Below, piece after piece: positions 1 through 11,493 of a DNA stretch of 64,000 bases. Each line of letters starts with the position of its first letter. The stretch's first letter is position 1. The DNA comes from Blastobasis lacticolella. Its lineage: Eukaryota > Arthropoda > Insecta > Lepidoptera > Blastobasidae. The notes under the pieces were generated by a model that was not told where the DNA came from, ran no database searches, and saw nothing but the letters and a program-made list of their open reading frames with translations. A program made the translations under genes and the position numbers. The stretch covers positions 12,790,001-12,854,000 of the forward strand of contig LR990064.1 of the NCBI GenBank assembly GCA_905147135.1. The letters run 5' to 3'.

Positions 1-57
1 ATTTAATGAAATTTTGTATAATAAAGTGGAACTAGTGTACAAAAAGTGATTTAATTC
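1..57. mobile_element. MITE-K, right half (cut by window edge)
   Basis: The first 57 bases match the right arm of the complete palindromic element at 6690-6897, including AAGTGGAACTAGTGTAC and the end GATTTAATTC. Only one arm is visible because the window starts inside the element. Confidence 0.75.
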
Positions 58-1480
58 ATAAAACCTAACTTGCTTAGGTTTTTGATAAAAACTTAAGGGC
101 CTGTGCTCACATGTATCTCATCCCCTCAAGTGTCTTGTTCAGTTTCAGTTAAAGGTTGTTAAATTCATCATTATCATCTAAGGTATTACAATCACGGGTG
201 GGACTTGACTTTTTTTTTATAATAATAGGCTTTGTTCAGTAAATTTCTACAGTTCGACCTGTTTCTGGTTTCTGAGATTGTCATACTTATTTAGTGGCTT
301 GCCTTTTATCAAACAAAGGAAATCCTAGCAACCTCACTGTTTCAAACTATTATTTTAATACTAGTCCGTAAATCTTGACATCATCTAGTTCAACTTCGTC
401 TACGTCTCACCAAAATTAATTCAAACGCCAACCTCATCTTAAAATAAAACAGAATCTAATCAATACAACTTCTATTTAAAAGAGCACAACACAGCCGTTG
501 AACTTAAGTATCAAGTACAAGTCTACGATCTTATAGTGGTCCGACCACTGCCACCGGATGTTGGAAGCCTTATAGATCGAAACAGGTTGAAAAAGAGCAT
601 CATTTTTGTACGCGTTGCAGTGAACTTGTTACCAAGAAACTGGTTTCATATTTTTTGTAGCACCCTGTATAGATTATTTTGTATACAGTGTGTAGCATGT
701 GAGATGTGATTGGTAGATTGGATTTAGAATTCCCACGGCTGGACAGTGGGATGGTGATTAAATCGGCGAATTTAAAAGGGTATTTTGATGCAACTCAGAT
801 GCAATTTTGATATCAATTTTTTGGGGTTCTTAAGATTAGAGTAATCGAGTGTTTTGAGCCATAACTATGTTTTATATGATTTTAGGCTACTGTAATGAAA
901 TTTGACTTTTTTTTGTGTTTTATGTGATTAAATCATACTGAATTAATTTCGGAACAAAGTAAGTTATTGAATTTATGATTATTGCAGCTTAATAAGGCTT
1001 AACTACTTAATAAAAAAAATCAAATTTAAAAATCCTTGAACGAGATCGAAGTGATATAATATATGAGTAGTATTTAAATTTTTGTATCATGATGATTTTT
1101 GTTATTGCAGGCGGACAAAGCGTAATCATTAGCTGTTGATGAAGATGATGATCATTACATTGTTGAAGAAAAAATGTGAACATTCATTCGTTCTACATAG
1201 TATGCAGAAACTATCCACAAAATCCATCCCCCAAATTGGGTATGAACGAACAAACAAACAGACGAAACTCATAACTTAAGAGGAAAATAGTCTATTCTGT
1301 TAGTTCATATTACTTCAATATAATACCTGAACCGAGACCAAGTGCAATCGACGCTTACGAAGTTTGGCGTCACGAGAAAAGGCGGTGTGCAAAACTCAAG
1401 AAGTTATAAACTCTGTTTGATGAAACATTTCTTTGGTCTCTCTAAAGGTGCATAAAAATAATAATAAAATCTGATCTTTA
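58..1480. other. gene-free AT-rich stretch
   Basis: There is no open frame of useful length and no recognised repeat. A CACCCTGTATA motif near 664, like the end of the TA-flanked MITE at 10.9 kb, may be a short relic. A splice-acceptor-like run ending at about 1110 is followed by many stops. Confidence 0.5.
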
Positions 1481-1646
1481 CGACGACCTAGACTGAGTCG
1501 TTCCGTTGGTAAACATGCCGATCTGCCACAAAGAAGTCCCAGATTCGATTCCAGGCCGACCAGAATTTTAATTTCTGTTACGGATCTGGGTGTTATATAT
1601 GTATGTATTTAAATGTATATAAGTACTTCATCAGTTTTCTGGCACA
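1481..1646 (+). mobile_element. SINE-G, 3'-truncated copy
   Basis: A tRNA-Gly-like head (ACATGCCGATCTGCCAC, then a B box AGATTCGATTCC) leads into the family body AATTTCTGTTACGGATCTGG. The copy stops before the GATGGCGCTGTGTGAA block found in complete copies. Confidence 0.8.
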
Positions 1647-1840
1647 GGTACAGAAATGCCATTTAGGGACTATTAATTTGTTTCCAAATGGCAATTTAAC
1701 TTTAGTTTTGACAGATTAACTAGATTCAGATTTCGGTTTCAGATTTATTAAAGACTATCTATATTAAAAGTTCAATAACATTATAATGTAACTTTTGATT
1801 AAATTGTAGCTAATTTTATTTACTTAAGGAAAGCCAACGC

Positions 1841-1904
1841 AGCATAAAGCTGCGATGACTGCGTACCATCATTATTTGCCACCTTAGTGGTGTAAAAAAA
1901 AAAG
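1841..1904 (+). mobile_element. LINE-F 3' end fragment
   Basis: It ends TTTGCCACCTTAGTGGTGT followed by an A run, the same terminus as the better copies at 24203-24399 and 28251-28489. The upstream part, with an AAGCTGCGATGACTGC segment, is decayed. Confidence 0.6.
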
Positions 1905-2882
1905 GATTACCTCCGACACAGATTTTAAGCTCCCGAATACCACTACAAGTTTCCAAGCATGGATCGAGAGTTGGACATCGCCAAATCCGACTATAACAAT
2001 TAGCATATCATGTCAACGACCAAGACGTCTTAGGTGATGTATTGACGGCCATCTTTAGGCTTTGTGTGTCACTATACTGATTTATGTGAGTTATAAACTC
2101 ATAATTCTTTATTTTGTTTTCATTATTTCTTTCTAGCTATATGCTGTTTCTCGTGGCTTTGCTTCGATTTAGAACTGAATTTATGATTAAAATTACGATT
2201 TTTTATAGAGTGGTAATGTGGAACTACGAATGAAGCTTACTATTAGCTTGTGACTACAACTTCGCGTAGAATATAGATTGTAATTTTTTTATAAAAAAAC
2301 GATTACTAATTTGTTGAGAATAGCAAACATCCATCCCTCAAAATACGTTCTGAATGCACCTCCCTCTTTCTTAATAAAAAATATCACGTTCATTCTGTTA
2401 GCTAAGATACGTAGGTAACCATTGAATGTAATTTTCTTCCACACTACAATAGAAATTTTTTTTTCCATCCAATCAGAAGTGCCTAAAAACCTCCAACAAA
2501 CAAACATACGCCCAATTTTTACCTGTCTAACATGGCCATAGATATTCACGGAGTATTGCGTATTTTAAAAGATTAGCTAAAAATAGAAATATTACAACAT
2601 TTACAAACTCCAATACCGTCATCAACTCCCACGCATTTTACAAATGTAAAAAAAAAACTTTTACAAGTGTTTGGATAGATAGTTAAAAACGTTAAAAGTT
2701 CTAAAAATATTTTAGTTTTTTATCTGTTTTTATATAGTTTAACGATAATAATTTAAACATTGTGATTAGTTGCTGAGATTAGCCGAAGACGGACGTTTGC
2801 ACTTAGTTGTCTGTCAAAATTTGTAATTCGATTATTTTTATTTTACATTAAAAGAAAAGAAGAAGAGCTGCCTTACAGGGGT
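1905..2882. other. gene-free AT-rich stretch
   Basis: I see no gene or recognised repeat. An 86-codon frame on the minus strand (2289-2549) is low-complexity and matches no family I know, so it is not called. Confidence 0.5.
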
Positions 2883-3230
2883 CATCATCATTTTGGCACT
2901 AATGTCCCGGTTGGGCTCTCACACACGAGGTCCCGGTGTTCGCCTTGACCATGATCCAGGATTTGGCAGATGAGGTAGTAATTATCTATGTCAGTCTGCC
3001 GTCTGACCTCCTCCCAGCTAACACGTTAACCTGACCAGATAGAATCACGGTTACACATTCAATCGCCTGAATGTGCAGGTTTCATCACGAAGTTTTCCCT
3101 CACCGTAAGATCATCGGTTACTGTTCGACTGATGTACATAACTCCGACTCATTGGAGGTACTGGGGTTCGAAAACGGTACCTCTTGCTCACGAGTCAGAC
3201 CCCTAAACCACTAGGCCACTGACGCTCTAG
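2883..3230 (-). mobile_element. SINE-A, near full-length, minus strand
   Basis: Read on the minus strand it has the tRNA-like head (GGCCTAGTGGTTTAGG and a B box GTTCGAACCCC-like block), the linker GTACATCAGTCGAAC, the conserved GTGAGGGAAAACTTCGTGAT, and the end near CATTAGTGCC. Several indels show that it is old. Confidence 0.85.
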
Positions 3231-4154
3231 TCAACAAAGAGTATAAGCAACCTTAAATATGAAACCTGCTCAAATACATAAACTCCATCGATAAAGTTAA
3301 TATCTCCGGCTACCCACATAGTATTTTTAAACCAGTTACCTCACAATTCATGGCCTATAATAATATCTAGTTTTAATGTCTATCAAATGTACATTGTTGT
3401 ACGGTGATCGATAATTCTTCGCTGTCATAAAACATTATGGACTCTTTATCTAACGTAGTTACATTATTATAACTTGATCTGTGATAGTCCACCACCACGG
3501 ATGTGTACTATCCGGTAGAGTAGACTGTTGTAACAACACAGTCAAACTATTTTTCACTCAAAAATACAAAACAGATAAACAAAAAGTGCAATGACCACTG
3601 TCGATATGGGATCATTTAGATGTAATCCCATTAGATGGGAGGTGACTAGTTTCCATCAGGTGGCCAGCATACCTTTTGTTTTAGTATTTTTTGTACTCAT
3701 AACTTTGGAAAAAATGACACCCATATTTTTTGTCGGGGGTTAAAAATGAAGTATTGGAAAAGCGGTTAAGGGCGGTTTGCACCAAATTCTTTAAGGCATT
3801 TAATTTGATACTTAATGAATTTGAAACCAACTCTGAAACATAAATATAATATACTTCCACTTCTAAAATTAAGTCTAAAGACTTGATTGTGCAGAGACCC
3901 AGACCGTAACAAGGTCTAAATACGAGAAACGCCTAAGCAGGTACCTAACTGGATTAAGTTGCAGCCAGTGACACCCACAAGGCTGGAGACACTAGTTCAA
4001 GGTTCGAAATGTCGTTAGTGCATGCTTTTAGTTGCAGATATATGTTAGATATATCCGAATGAGTCGAAAAGCAAACCCTAGCAGAAGCCGGGACTGACCA
4101 CTCGGAAGACGATGATACGTTAGATATATACTTATTACAAGCGAATATACTGTG
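3231..4154. other. gene-free stretch with a tiny LINE-tail relic
   Basis: No gene is visible. The segment GTTTCCATCAGGTGGCC near 3650 matches the 3' UTR of LINE families C and D. The rest is AT-rich and not recognised. Confidence 0.45.
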
Positions 4155-4356
4155 GTCATGTATCAATGACTCTTTTCTTAGTTCCGTACATTAGTTGAAT
4201 GCTAACCGATGCTCTAACGGCGAGTTGAAAAAGAGGGCCACAAAGGTCAGATGGCAGTCACTACACTGTAATTATCTGATCTTCAAAATCCTGGATCATG
4301 GTCAAGGCGGACGCAGTGTGCACGAGAGCATAACCGGGACATTAACGCCGAGATGA
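4155..4356 (+). mobile_element. SINE-A with internal deletion
   Basis: The linker TACATTAGTTGAATGCTAAC is followed after a short degenerate piece by CAAAGGTCAGATGGCAGTCA and the family end GGGACATTAACGCC. The AACCATGATCCAATCTGG segment present in other copies is missing. Confidence 0.8.
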
Positions 4357-4359
4357 TAA

Positions 4360-4403
4360 CGTATCATGTGTCCGGTAGAATAGCACCAACTCCTTCGACA
4401 AGG
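4360..4403 (+). mobile_element. repeat-B 5' fragment
   Basis: GTGTCCGGTAGAATAGCACC matches the start of repeat-B copies such as 13937-14196. The match is lost after about 44 bp. It lies directly beyond a SINE-A end. Confidence 0.6.
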
Positions 4404-4837
4404 ATGTCATAAAAATTGTAAGACGTAATGTAATTTTAAAAATAAAAAATAAAGGATACTGTACTATACTTATACAATTTACAATTTTACAGTTATACAA
4501 TTTTTTCCCCCAAATGGAAATCTCCTGCATTCATATTGAAATATTTTGTCAACCCTACCTATACTCTGTCGAACACCAATCGAATACTGCATTATGAGTC
4601 AAGTGATGCGTAGTGAGTTTATATTTCAAATCGGACACCAAACTAGTCTACACAATGATAAGCAGACACGATATTTTGTAAATAAAGAACAATGCTATGA
4701 CATTATTATGATCTATACTGAATATTATTGAATGTGTAAAAGATTACTCGTGGACTCAAATCGTTAGTTTTGAGTTTTAGTACTGACAGAATTGCGATCC
4801 TAAAATCCTAATACCAATGTTTTTTTTTATTCTAGTG

Positions 4838-4985
4838 ACAAACGAGCAGACAGACCACCTGATGGTTAACGGTAACTGTGGACCATAACATCTACGATTC
4901 ATGCATTTAAGTTGCAGACAACAAAAATGTAGAACAGCAGTTGCGTTGTCACTGTGAGAACTAAGTTGAAATGCCTCATGCCTGT
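4838..4985 (-). mobile_element. LINE-O 3' region
   Basis: Blocks CACCTGATGGTTAACGGTAA, CATCTACGATTCATGCATTT and GCGTTGTCACTGTGAGAACT recur in the same order at 55020-55315. This is the reversed 3' end of a decayed non-LTR element, judged by the ACCTGATGG block it shares with other LINE tails. Confidence 0.6.
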
Positions 4986-5034
4986 AATTGTTGTAATCCT
5001 AGTAATATTATTTAGTGTCGAGTTTGTAAGGGTT

Positions 5035-5141
5035 AAAGTGTGGATGTTTGTTACTCCTTCACGCAAAAATACTAGACAGATTTTGATGACATTTAGCAGT
5101 AATATAGCTTATAGCCCATTTAATTCGGAAAAGAGTCATTG
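5035..5141 (+). repeat. family-Z left fragment
   Basis: GTGGATGTTTGTTACTCCTT, CACGCAA and ACAGATTTTGATGACATTTA match the left part of the composite repeat at 27725-28582. The SINE-A head at 5142 follows directly. Confidence 0.6.
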
Positions 5142-5216
5142 ATACATGGCCGCACTGGTGTTTCAACCCGGTACCTCTCGCTTACGAGTCGGCCAACCAC
5201 AGGCCACCGATGCTCC
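5142..5216 (-). mobile_element. SINE-A tRNA-like head only
   Basis: On the minus strand it reads as the head alone, with GGTGGCCTGTGGTTGGCCGA, an anticodon-region CTCGTAAGCGAGAGG and a damaged B box. The body is absent, so it is a truncated copy. Confidence 0.7.
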
Positions 5217-5655
5217 TAGCGCAACATAATATTAGGTAATAATGTAATATTCCGTCAAGAGTAAACATAAGCATAGCTAAACATTAATGAATATTCGCAC
5301 ATAGTTTAACTATTGACGAATAAATAAATACAATAAAATTCAATACAAACATTTTCAATAATATTCGTCGACCAAAAGCAAACCCTACGCCCCCATCGAA
5401 ACAAGGTTTAAACCATGGCTTAAACACAACGTTGCACCTGTCCGCTCATTATTGAGTCGAAACTGGATCAAACCGGTTCCAAGATACGTAGGACGCAGTC
5501 GATCATCTAGATTGTATGGCTGTGGTATCTGATGAAATTCAATAAGGATAGATGGTGCTTTTAACGAGTGTTTATTAATAGGAATTATTTTACAAATTGG
5601 CAAGGAAAATGTATGAAAGTTTAATCGTATTCAGAATTACCGAATTCTAAATATT
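5217..5655. other. gene-free stretch
   Basis: No recognised feature. A 72-codon minus-strand frame (5385-5603) matches nothing I know and lacks supporting context. One AACCGGTT core lies near 5473. Confidence 0.4.
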
Positions 5656-5985
5656 TTAGGCAAAATTAGCCTAAATGTTTTGGGTGTTTAGTTCTGGTTT
5701 AGGCCGGTAAGCCGAAACGCCTGATTAATAGAAATTATTGTTTTTCCTCGGGCGTTTCTGTTTATATTGTTTTTCTTATAGCGATCTGGAATCAGTTTTT
5801 TATAAGTACGTAATTTTTTGTGTAACATTTATATTTAGGTTTCTTAATGATAGTTTTAAGTTTGTACATATTGTAGTGTAACTCTAATTAATAAAGTTTT
5901 ACTCTGGAAAAATATTAATTTTAATGGATCAGTCGTTTCGGCCCGGGGGCCAAAATCAGGCCGGGCCACTTTTCCGTACTTCTAT
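5656..5985. repeat. relative of the GC-rich palindromic repeat W
   Basis: GCCGAAACGCCTGA, TCCTCGGGCGTTTCTG and CAGTCGTTTCGGCCCG occur here, and closely related or reversed blocks occur at 12791-13037. GC-rich motifs are spaced by AT-rich DNA. Boundaries are approximate. Confidence 0.5.
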
Positions 5986-6033
5986 AATATGGACTGTTAA
6001 AAATAATATTTGTATGGTCTGAAATAAATGATT

Positions 6034-6052
6034 AATAATAATAATAATAATA
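6034..6052. repeat. (ATA)n microsatellite
   Basis: Six uninterrupted ATA units in AT-rich DNA. Confidence 0.85.
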
Positions 6053-6330
6053 TATTCTTATCATTAATTTGATTTATGTTTATTTATTCAGTCTTCCTAA
6101 AATTTGAATTACTTGAAGTATTTACAATGTCTTCGTTATAGTTTGCATGTGTGTCTGTATGGCATAAAAACATTTACTTGTAGTTTTAGTGTTCATTAAT
6201 AATACCTGGGTTATAATTAGCGCCTCGGCCAATAATACCAGACGAATAAATAAATAAAAAACACATTAAGTAGCTAAAAAATCTGTCCAAAACCACGTAG
6301 ACGAATAGCCAGCTGACAGAGCAACCCGCA

Positions 6331-6426
6331 CGCATGCTACATCTTCGACCTCATCGTCGCTTTCCATCAGGTGAGTTGAGGTCAAATGCAAGCCTATTAT
6401 TAATAAAAAAAAAAAAAAAAAAAAAA
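6331..6426 (+). mobile_element. LINE-E 3' UTR with poly(A)
   Basis: GCATGCTACATCTTCGAC, CATCGTCGCTTTCCATCAGG and GGTCAAATGCAAG match the tail of LINE-E copies at 25469 and 51247. It ends in about 22 A, which marks the 3' terminus. Confidence 0.7.
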
Positions 6427-6689
6427 CCAAACTAACATTCGCTTAGCGAATAGCCGTCACATTGTGGGCGTTAACAGAACTGTTCGCAGATGTAAAATGA
6501 GTCTGGCATTCGTCAATCGGTGCTATCTGTGATTCTCCAGTTACGAAAATGGCGTTGCCTCATGCTATTTTGTGGTTTTGGACATTACTATTGCTTAGTT
6601 TAGGTGTCATCAACATTGTTATTAACAGTCCACTGATCGATACAAGACTTTGCCGATGAGAATATTACTAGCAATGCCATTAATAGCCT

Positions 6690-6897
6690 TGAATTAAATC
6701 ACTTTTTGTACACTACTTCCACTTTATTATACAATTTTATTAAATTGCAACCGGTTTCGAATTAATAGCTATATGTACATATAGCTTGTAAACAAAATAT
6801 AAAATAATTGATTGAAGATGAGTAATCCGAAACCGGTTGCAATTTAATAAAATTGTATAATAAAGTGGAACTAGTGTACAAAAAGTGATTTAATTCA
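6690..6897. mobile_element. MITE-K, complete palindromic element
   Basis: Arms of about 73 bp, beginning TGAATTAAATCAC and ending GTGATTTAATTCA, are near-perfect inverted copies around a centre of about 60 bp. The inner arm ends contain AACCGGTTTCG and CGAAACCGGTT. There is no coding capacity. The superfamily is unclear because no duplication could be read. Confidence 0.85.
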
Positions 6898-6965
6898 TAA
6901 TAATGGAGTTCCATCATGAAGTGACAACACAAAGTGTTAAATATTAATAGCCTTTTTTTTGTTGC

Positions 6966-7262
6966 CTAGGGAAGCACACGGACGGACGGTTCACCTATTG
7001 GAATGCAGCCACCGTCGTCCAGGACATCTGGTGCAATAGGGAGCGGATATGGTGTCGGCCTTTGAAGCCCTATAATAGTGCAAAGGAAAGCCTTCGGGAG
7101 CTCAGTCCATAATTTGTTAAGTCGGTTAAAAGACTCATGATGCTGGTATGTTAGTTGGAGGCCAGGCATTTAGGTGTGGATGAAATCTATCTCATCGTCG
7201 GAGGGTTCGGTGGCGAAAGAGTGACAGCGGCATCAAGTTAAACAGTTCTTCGGAACATTCCC
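6966..7262 (-). mobile_element. LINE-M C-terminal and 3' end, decayed
   Basis: On the minus strand the frame shows GECSEELFNLMPL then FRHRTLRR, the pre-terminal motif of jockey/CR1-like reverse transcriptase ORFs, here broken by several stops and frame changes. The 3' side ends CAGATGTCCTGGACGACGG, as in the plus-strand copy at 38519-38685. It is a non-functional, 5'-truncated copy. Confidence 0.75.
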
Positions 7263-7865
7263 CGTTGTACAGACCGTAGCGAACCTACAGAGAGCAATCG
7301 TATCTCAGGAATCTAGTATCTAAAACCTCCACTAATTCGGAAGAAGCTCTTACTATTAGCTTTTGTCCACGATTTAGTACGCATATTTAATTTTGGAAAC
7401 TGTAGCTTATATATTATTTTGGGACATAAAGCTACAACACAGCAAAATGTCATCAAAATCCATTTAGAGTTACATTAGTTGCTTTGCACAATGACACCCA
7501 TGGAGGTTGGTGTTCTGTCTGCAAACTTTAGTATTTACACATTGCATCATTGATTCAACCACAATACTACTATGTACTTGTACGTATCTAGTGTTTTATT
7601 TGCCTTTCAATAAGGTTCTCACTATTGTGTGTTATTCTATTGTATATTTTGTTGGGCTTTAGAATCACATTGTGATGTAACAGATAGCAGCAACCCTATC
7701 TTTGTCTAGGTGAAATCGGGCAACAATGTTCTGTTAATGAATGAGGGAATGAACACTTACAACAATACGACTACAACATAATACACAAAAAGGTGGCCTT
7801 ACTACGAAAGTGAAATCTGGAAAACTAGGAAAAGATAAAATATTCTATACCTAATTATTAGTATA
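7263..7865. other. gene-free stretch
   Basis: No gene and no repeat that I can place. Confidence 0.45.
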
Positions 7866-8051
7866 CAAGTACACTCATTGGGGGTCGTACAAGGCGACTA
7901 ATGTTTTCGAAACAAAACTTCTAGAGAAGCAGCGATTTCCTTTGTTATATTTATAACACTGCGATCTCCAACCCACTAGCCAAGCGTGGAGATTATGGCA
8001 ATAACTTTAACTCTAAGTCCCGCAGTGAAGTGTTATGGACTGTGATGATGA
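7866..8051 (+). mobile_element. repeat-B, 5'-truncated and diverged
   Basis: It contains GTCGTACAAGGCGACTAATG, CACTGCGATCTCCAACCC, AGCGTGGAGATTATGGCAAT and the end GTGTTATGGACTGTGATGAT. It lacks the first 50 bp or so of complete copies. Confidence 0.8.
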
Positions 8052-8098
8052 AGCACCATATCAAAGTAAGTAAGTACAATCTATTACAATACTATGTT

Positions 8099-8296
8099 CT
8101 TACGGTGAAGGAAAAGATCGTGATGAAAGTCAGTCAGGAGACTGAATGTGTAACCATGATCCAAACTGGTCAGGTTGCTCCGGTAGCAGGGTCAGATGGC
8201 AGTCTCTCCACTGTAATTGCTTGATATCTACGCCAAATCCTAGATCATGGTTAGGCAGATATCGGGCCCTCGAAAGTACAACCGCCGAGATGATTA
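8099..8296 (+). mobile_element. SINE-A, 5'-truncated
   Basis: It starts in the linker (TTACGGTGAAGGAAAAGATC), carries TGTAACCATGATCCAAACTG and TCTCTCCACTGTAATTGC, and ends GCCGAGATGAT. The tRNA-like head is missing. Confidence 0.8.
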
Positions 8297-8819
8297 TTTT
8301 TATTACAAGCCATAGACTCTTTCACTGTAACTCATCAAAAGGCATAGCTACATCTAAATGGTAATTTCAGACAACTAAAAACAAATTTAATTCAAAAGCT
8401 TGATTCACCGAAATTCTAGTAATTAAGCTGAGGGAATTAGTTGTTAAGAAACGTATCTTTCTAGTTTAAGTTAAGGTACTTATTAGAAAACTCGATATTA
8501 GGTTGTAGACTATAAACTCAAGTACAACATTGGAAGTTGTCAAAGTCAGTTACCTACCTGAATATCAGAATATGAGTGAAAACAATAATCGAGTGAAAAC
8601 TTTCATGGGCAAGTTTATTTAACCTAATTTTCTTGTATTGTTTCGGATGTTATTTTAAGTTTAGGTAATTGTTTGTTTGTATTGTAGTATTGCTAATAAT
8701 TAAATGATATCTTATTAGAATTTATTATCTAGTAATAACAATTTGTATTGTTATTTTTCATTATTTTTGGAAGAGATACTTTAGTAGAGATCTTTAATAG
8801 CTTTTCTTCATTCAGACAT
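8297..8819. other. gene-free AT-rich stretch
   Basis: No gene or recognised repeat is seen upstream of the LINE-D copy. The LINE 5' break lies near 8820 and no duplication was found. Confidence 0.45.
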
Positions 8820-9240
8820 TATTATGTCAAACGAAAACGTGGCAAACCAAAAGGACTTTGGCTCCCTGTGTGTGTTCTATTGGCTGTACAATGGGGAGTG
8901 TTCCGAGGAACTTTTCGATCTGGTGCCCACAGCACAATTCCGCCATCGCACCACCCGCCGTGGGCTTGGTACTCATCCTCACTACGTATACCCTTCGTTG
9001 GTCACGAGGCAAAGGTTCGAAAGAACGTTTCTCGCTCGTACGATTCGGATGTGGAATGAGCTCCCAGCCACAGTGTTTTCTTTGGACATGGGATCGTTCA
9101 AGAGGTATATTAGAGGTCTCTTCAGAGGCGGGCAACGCATTGGTGACTCCCCTGGTGTTGCTGATGTCCATAGGCGGCGGTGACTACCTTCCATCAGGTG
9201 GCCCGCTTGCCTGTTTGTCTGCCGTATGACATTAAAAAAA
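8820..9240 (+). mobile_element. LINE-D, 5'-truncated 3' end
   Basis: The last 120 codons of a non-LTR reverse transcriptase ORF are followed by a short 3' UTR (CATCAGGTGGCCCGCTTGCC, TGTCTGCCGTATGACAT) and an A run. The same UTR ends the copies at 38337, 39294, 41443 and 61822. Most of the element, including the RT and endonuclease domains, is absent, so it cannot move by itself. Confidence 0.85.
8824..9183 (+). pseudogene. C-terminus of a jockey/CR1-like reverse transcriptase ORF
   Basis: This is the longest readable LINE frame in the window (119 codons, no internal stop). Motifs in order are SLCVFYWLYNGECSEELF (residues 14-31), QFRHRTTR (38-45), LARTIRMWNELPATVF (70-85) and FKRYIRGLFRGGQRIG (92-107), ending VADVHRRR. 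This is the region after the RT domain in jockey/CR1-type ORF2 proteins. The methionine at 8824 is only the first ATG in the frame; the real start lay far upstream and is lost. There is no promoter and no catalytic residue. The intact frame suggests a fairly young insertion. The antisense 114-codon frame is a shadow. Confidence 0.75.
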
Positions 9241-10884
9241 AATTACCGTAAATTGGTTTCATATTTTTTTGTTACATAACATTAAATTGTTTGTTGTGTC
9301 CAAGTATCTCTCACTTCACTTCTTATTTTAGAAATACATTTTGTAATACAATTATTTCCTACAATCAAGCATTAAAACGTCTAACAGACGATAGAATATT
9401 TAGCATCAATCAATGTCGTTTAAGCTCCACGGTTATTCTATATTCAATTAGGCCTTAGTTTATATTTCGTACAATCATAGAATCTACGTTATTACAGCTA
9501 TTTTGATTTGTCTCGATAATTTATGGTGCAAGAAGCAACTTCAAACTTGTATGTTCTACGTCTTATTAGGTCCTTTCTCGTAAATGTGAAAGTAGATCTC
9601 CAGCCCTATTTTTGAATAGCTAGCCTCGAGTCGGAACGCTTTTCATTTTCTATTTTGGTTATGAAAAATTAAATTTTTCCGAAATTACATTAGCAACACA
9701 GAAATAGAACAATTCAAATATAGGGAAAATCAACATCATGCACGCCCAAAATCAAAATAGAAAACCATTCTGTCGAAACAAGCAGTGCGAGAATCGAGCT
9801 GCAGAAAAATAAGGATTTTACGCTGACAAAGTCGTGGCCATAATTGTGTAAAGAGCTCGCAAGCGAAAATTGAAACAAGAAAATTATATTAGTTCTAGAA
9901 ACTTCTAAAAAATTTAAGCAGGTTTCAAATAAATCTAGTGCAACAAAGTGTCAAAAGATATATCGGCATACATTTGAACATCCAAATAGCTACAGGAAGT
10001 GAGTCAGGCTGTAACGGTTAGTCATTAAACTTTAGTAACTAAATAAAACCTACGCAGCACGAAAGAGGCAAGCCTGTGGTATTGCAAAAAAGAGATAGGT
10101 AATATATTAGGTACGCTGAAAGAGTTTCAAGCGTTAATCGAACTTGGACTCAAATTAGAGAAATAGAGTATAAATAAGAGAAGAAATAGAGTGCTTTTGA
10201 AATAGCAAACTTCAGTAGCTAAAGTATGTAAATGCTCATTAGAAGAGGACCGGAAGAAAATTATCCATTTTGTATTTTCTATAGGTACCCATCGAGATTT
10301 TTATTTCTGAAGAATACAATCAACAGAAATTTAAAAAAAATCTACATTGTATTTGGTTTGGTATCAGTCTGTATGTAATGTTATGTGTTGATATATCTTT
10401 TTCTTTTTTTGTTTATGTTTCGTTATGGCGTTTCTAGTCACAAGAAATGAGTTATTTATTTATTTTACAAATGCAGGCATAGATGCGTATACAGAACACC
10501 AATGCAATATGGAAAGGACGTATATCTTTTACCTCTTTTATCCACCTCTAAAGTGTTGAACGATCCCCAAGATTGCACAAAGCCAACCCCCAAATGACAA
10601 CGCTTCCCTACAACCCTCCCGCAACCCTTATCAGATCTTCGGACCTTACCACGGTGCGTGACAGCCTCAAAGACAAGATAGATTGCGAACACGTGGGCCT
10701 AATGCTTTAGTCATGTCTTTGGTAAATATTAAGTATCGCCAAGAACCATTGACCATCTGCTGTTGGATATTTTATTCTCCACCCAACCCCTTCTGTACAA
10801 TGAGCTAGCTCTCTAGAATCTTCGTAGACGAGACAATCGATATCGTAATTTTCTGCTGTGTTTATTTAACCCCCCGTCACAGAA
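9241..10884. other. gene-free stretch, 1.6 kb
   Basis: There is no gene and no family match to the rest of the window. A 75-codon minus-strand frame (10465-10692) is unsupported. This is one of the longer stretches without detectable repeats. Confidence 0.45.
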
Positions 10885-10886
10885 TA

Positions 10887-11062
10887 TACAGGGTGTTACA
10901 TAATATATGTATGAAGCCGTGAACAGGATGGAGTGCTAAACCTGTTAAAGCGATATGTACAATTATTTCTGTCGTACATGAAATTGTTGTACCTATCGTT
11001 TTAATACGTTTAGCAATCCATCCAGTTCACGGCTTCATACACATATTATGTAACACCCTGTA
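10887..11062. mobile_element. MITE-I, TA-flanked palindrome (Tc1/mariner-like)
   Basis: Ends TACAGGGTGTTACATAAT and ATTATGTAACACCCTGTA are inverted copies, and the arms continue through GTATGAAGCCGTGAAC to about 45 bp. TA lies on both sides (10885-10886 and 11063-11064). The 176-bp size, lack of a frame and TA target suggest a Tc1/mariner-type MITE. Confidence 0.85.
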
Positions 11063-11223
11063 TATACTAACGTCCAGACGAAAAAAGAGGGGTGTTATAA
11101 GTTTGGCGTGTGTGCCTGTACGTGTATATGTGTGTGGAGGTATGTGTCTGTCTGTGGCATCGTAGCTCCCGAACGGATAGACGGATTTTGATGTAGTTTA
11201 CTCTATTTGAAAGCCAATTTGAG

Positions 11224-11493
11224 GACGACCTGAGTGGTTCAGTGGTCAACATGCCGGTCTGCCACGCAAGAGGTCCCGGGTTCGATTTCCGGCGGGGCAG
11301 AATTTGAAATGATGAATTTTAATTTCTGTTATGGGTCTGGGTGTTCTATGTATAATAAGTATGTATTTAAAAGTATATAAGTAGTTTATCGGTTATCTAG
11401 CACCCATAACACAAGCTTTGCTTACTTTGGGGCTAGATGGCGCTGTGTGAATTTGTCCACGATTATTTATTATTATTATTTATTTATTAATTT
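11224..11493 (+). mobile_element. SINE-G, full-length copy
   Basis: The head resembles tRNA-Gly(GCC): A box near TGAGTGGTTCAGTGG, anticodon loop CTGCCAC, B box GGTTCGATTTCC. The body has AATTTCTGTTATGGGTCTGG and GGGGCTAGATGGCGCTGTG, and the tail is (TTTA)n-like. Its flanks (about 11149-11223 and 11494-11575) look like halves of an older repeat containing TAGCTCCCGAACGGATAGAC. The flanking short duplication (AATTTGAG and AATCGAG) is only approximate. Confidence 0.9.

Noticed and set aside
8827..9171. 114-codon minus-strand and shifted plus-strand frames over the LINE-D copy
   Set aside because: They are shadows of the ORF2 frame at 8824-9183, which matches the family motifs.
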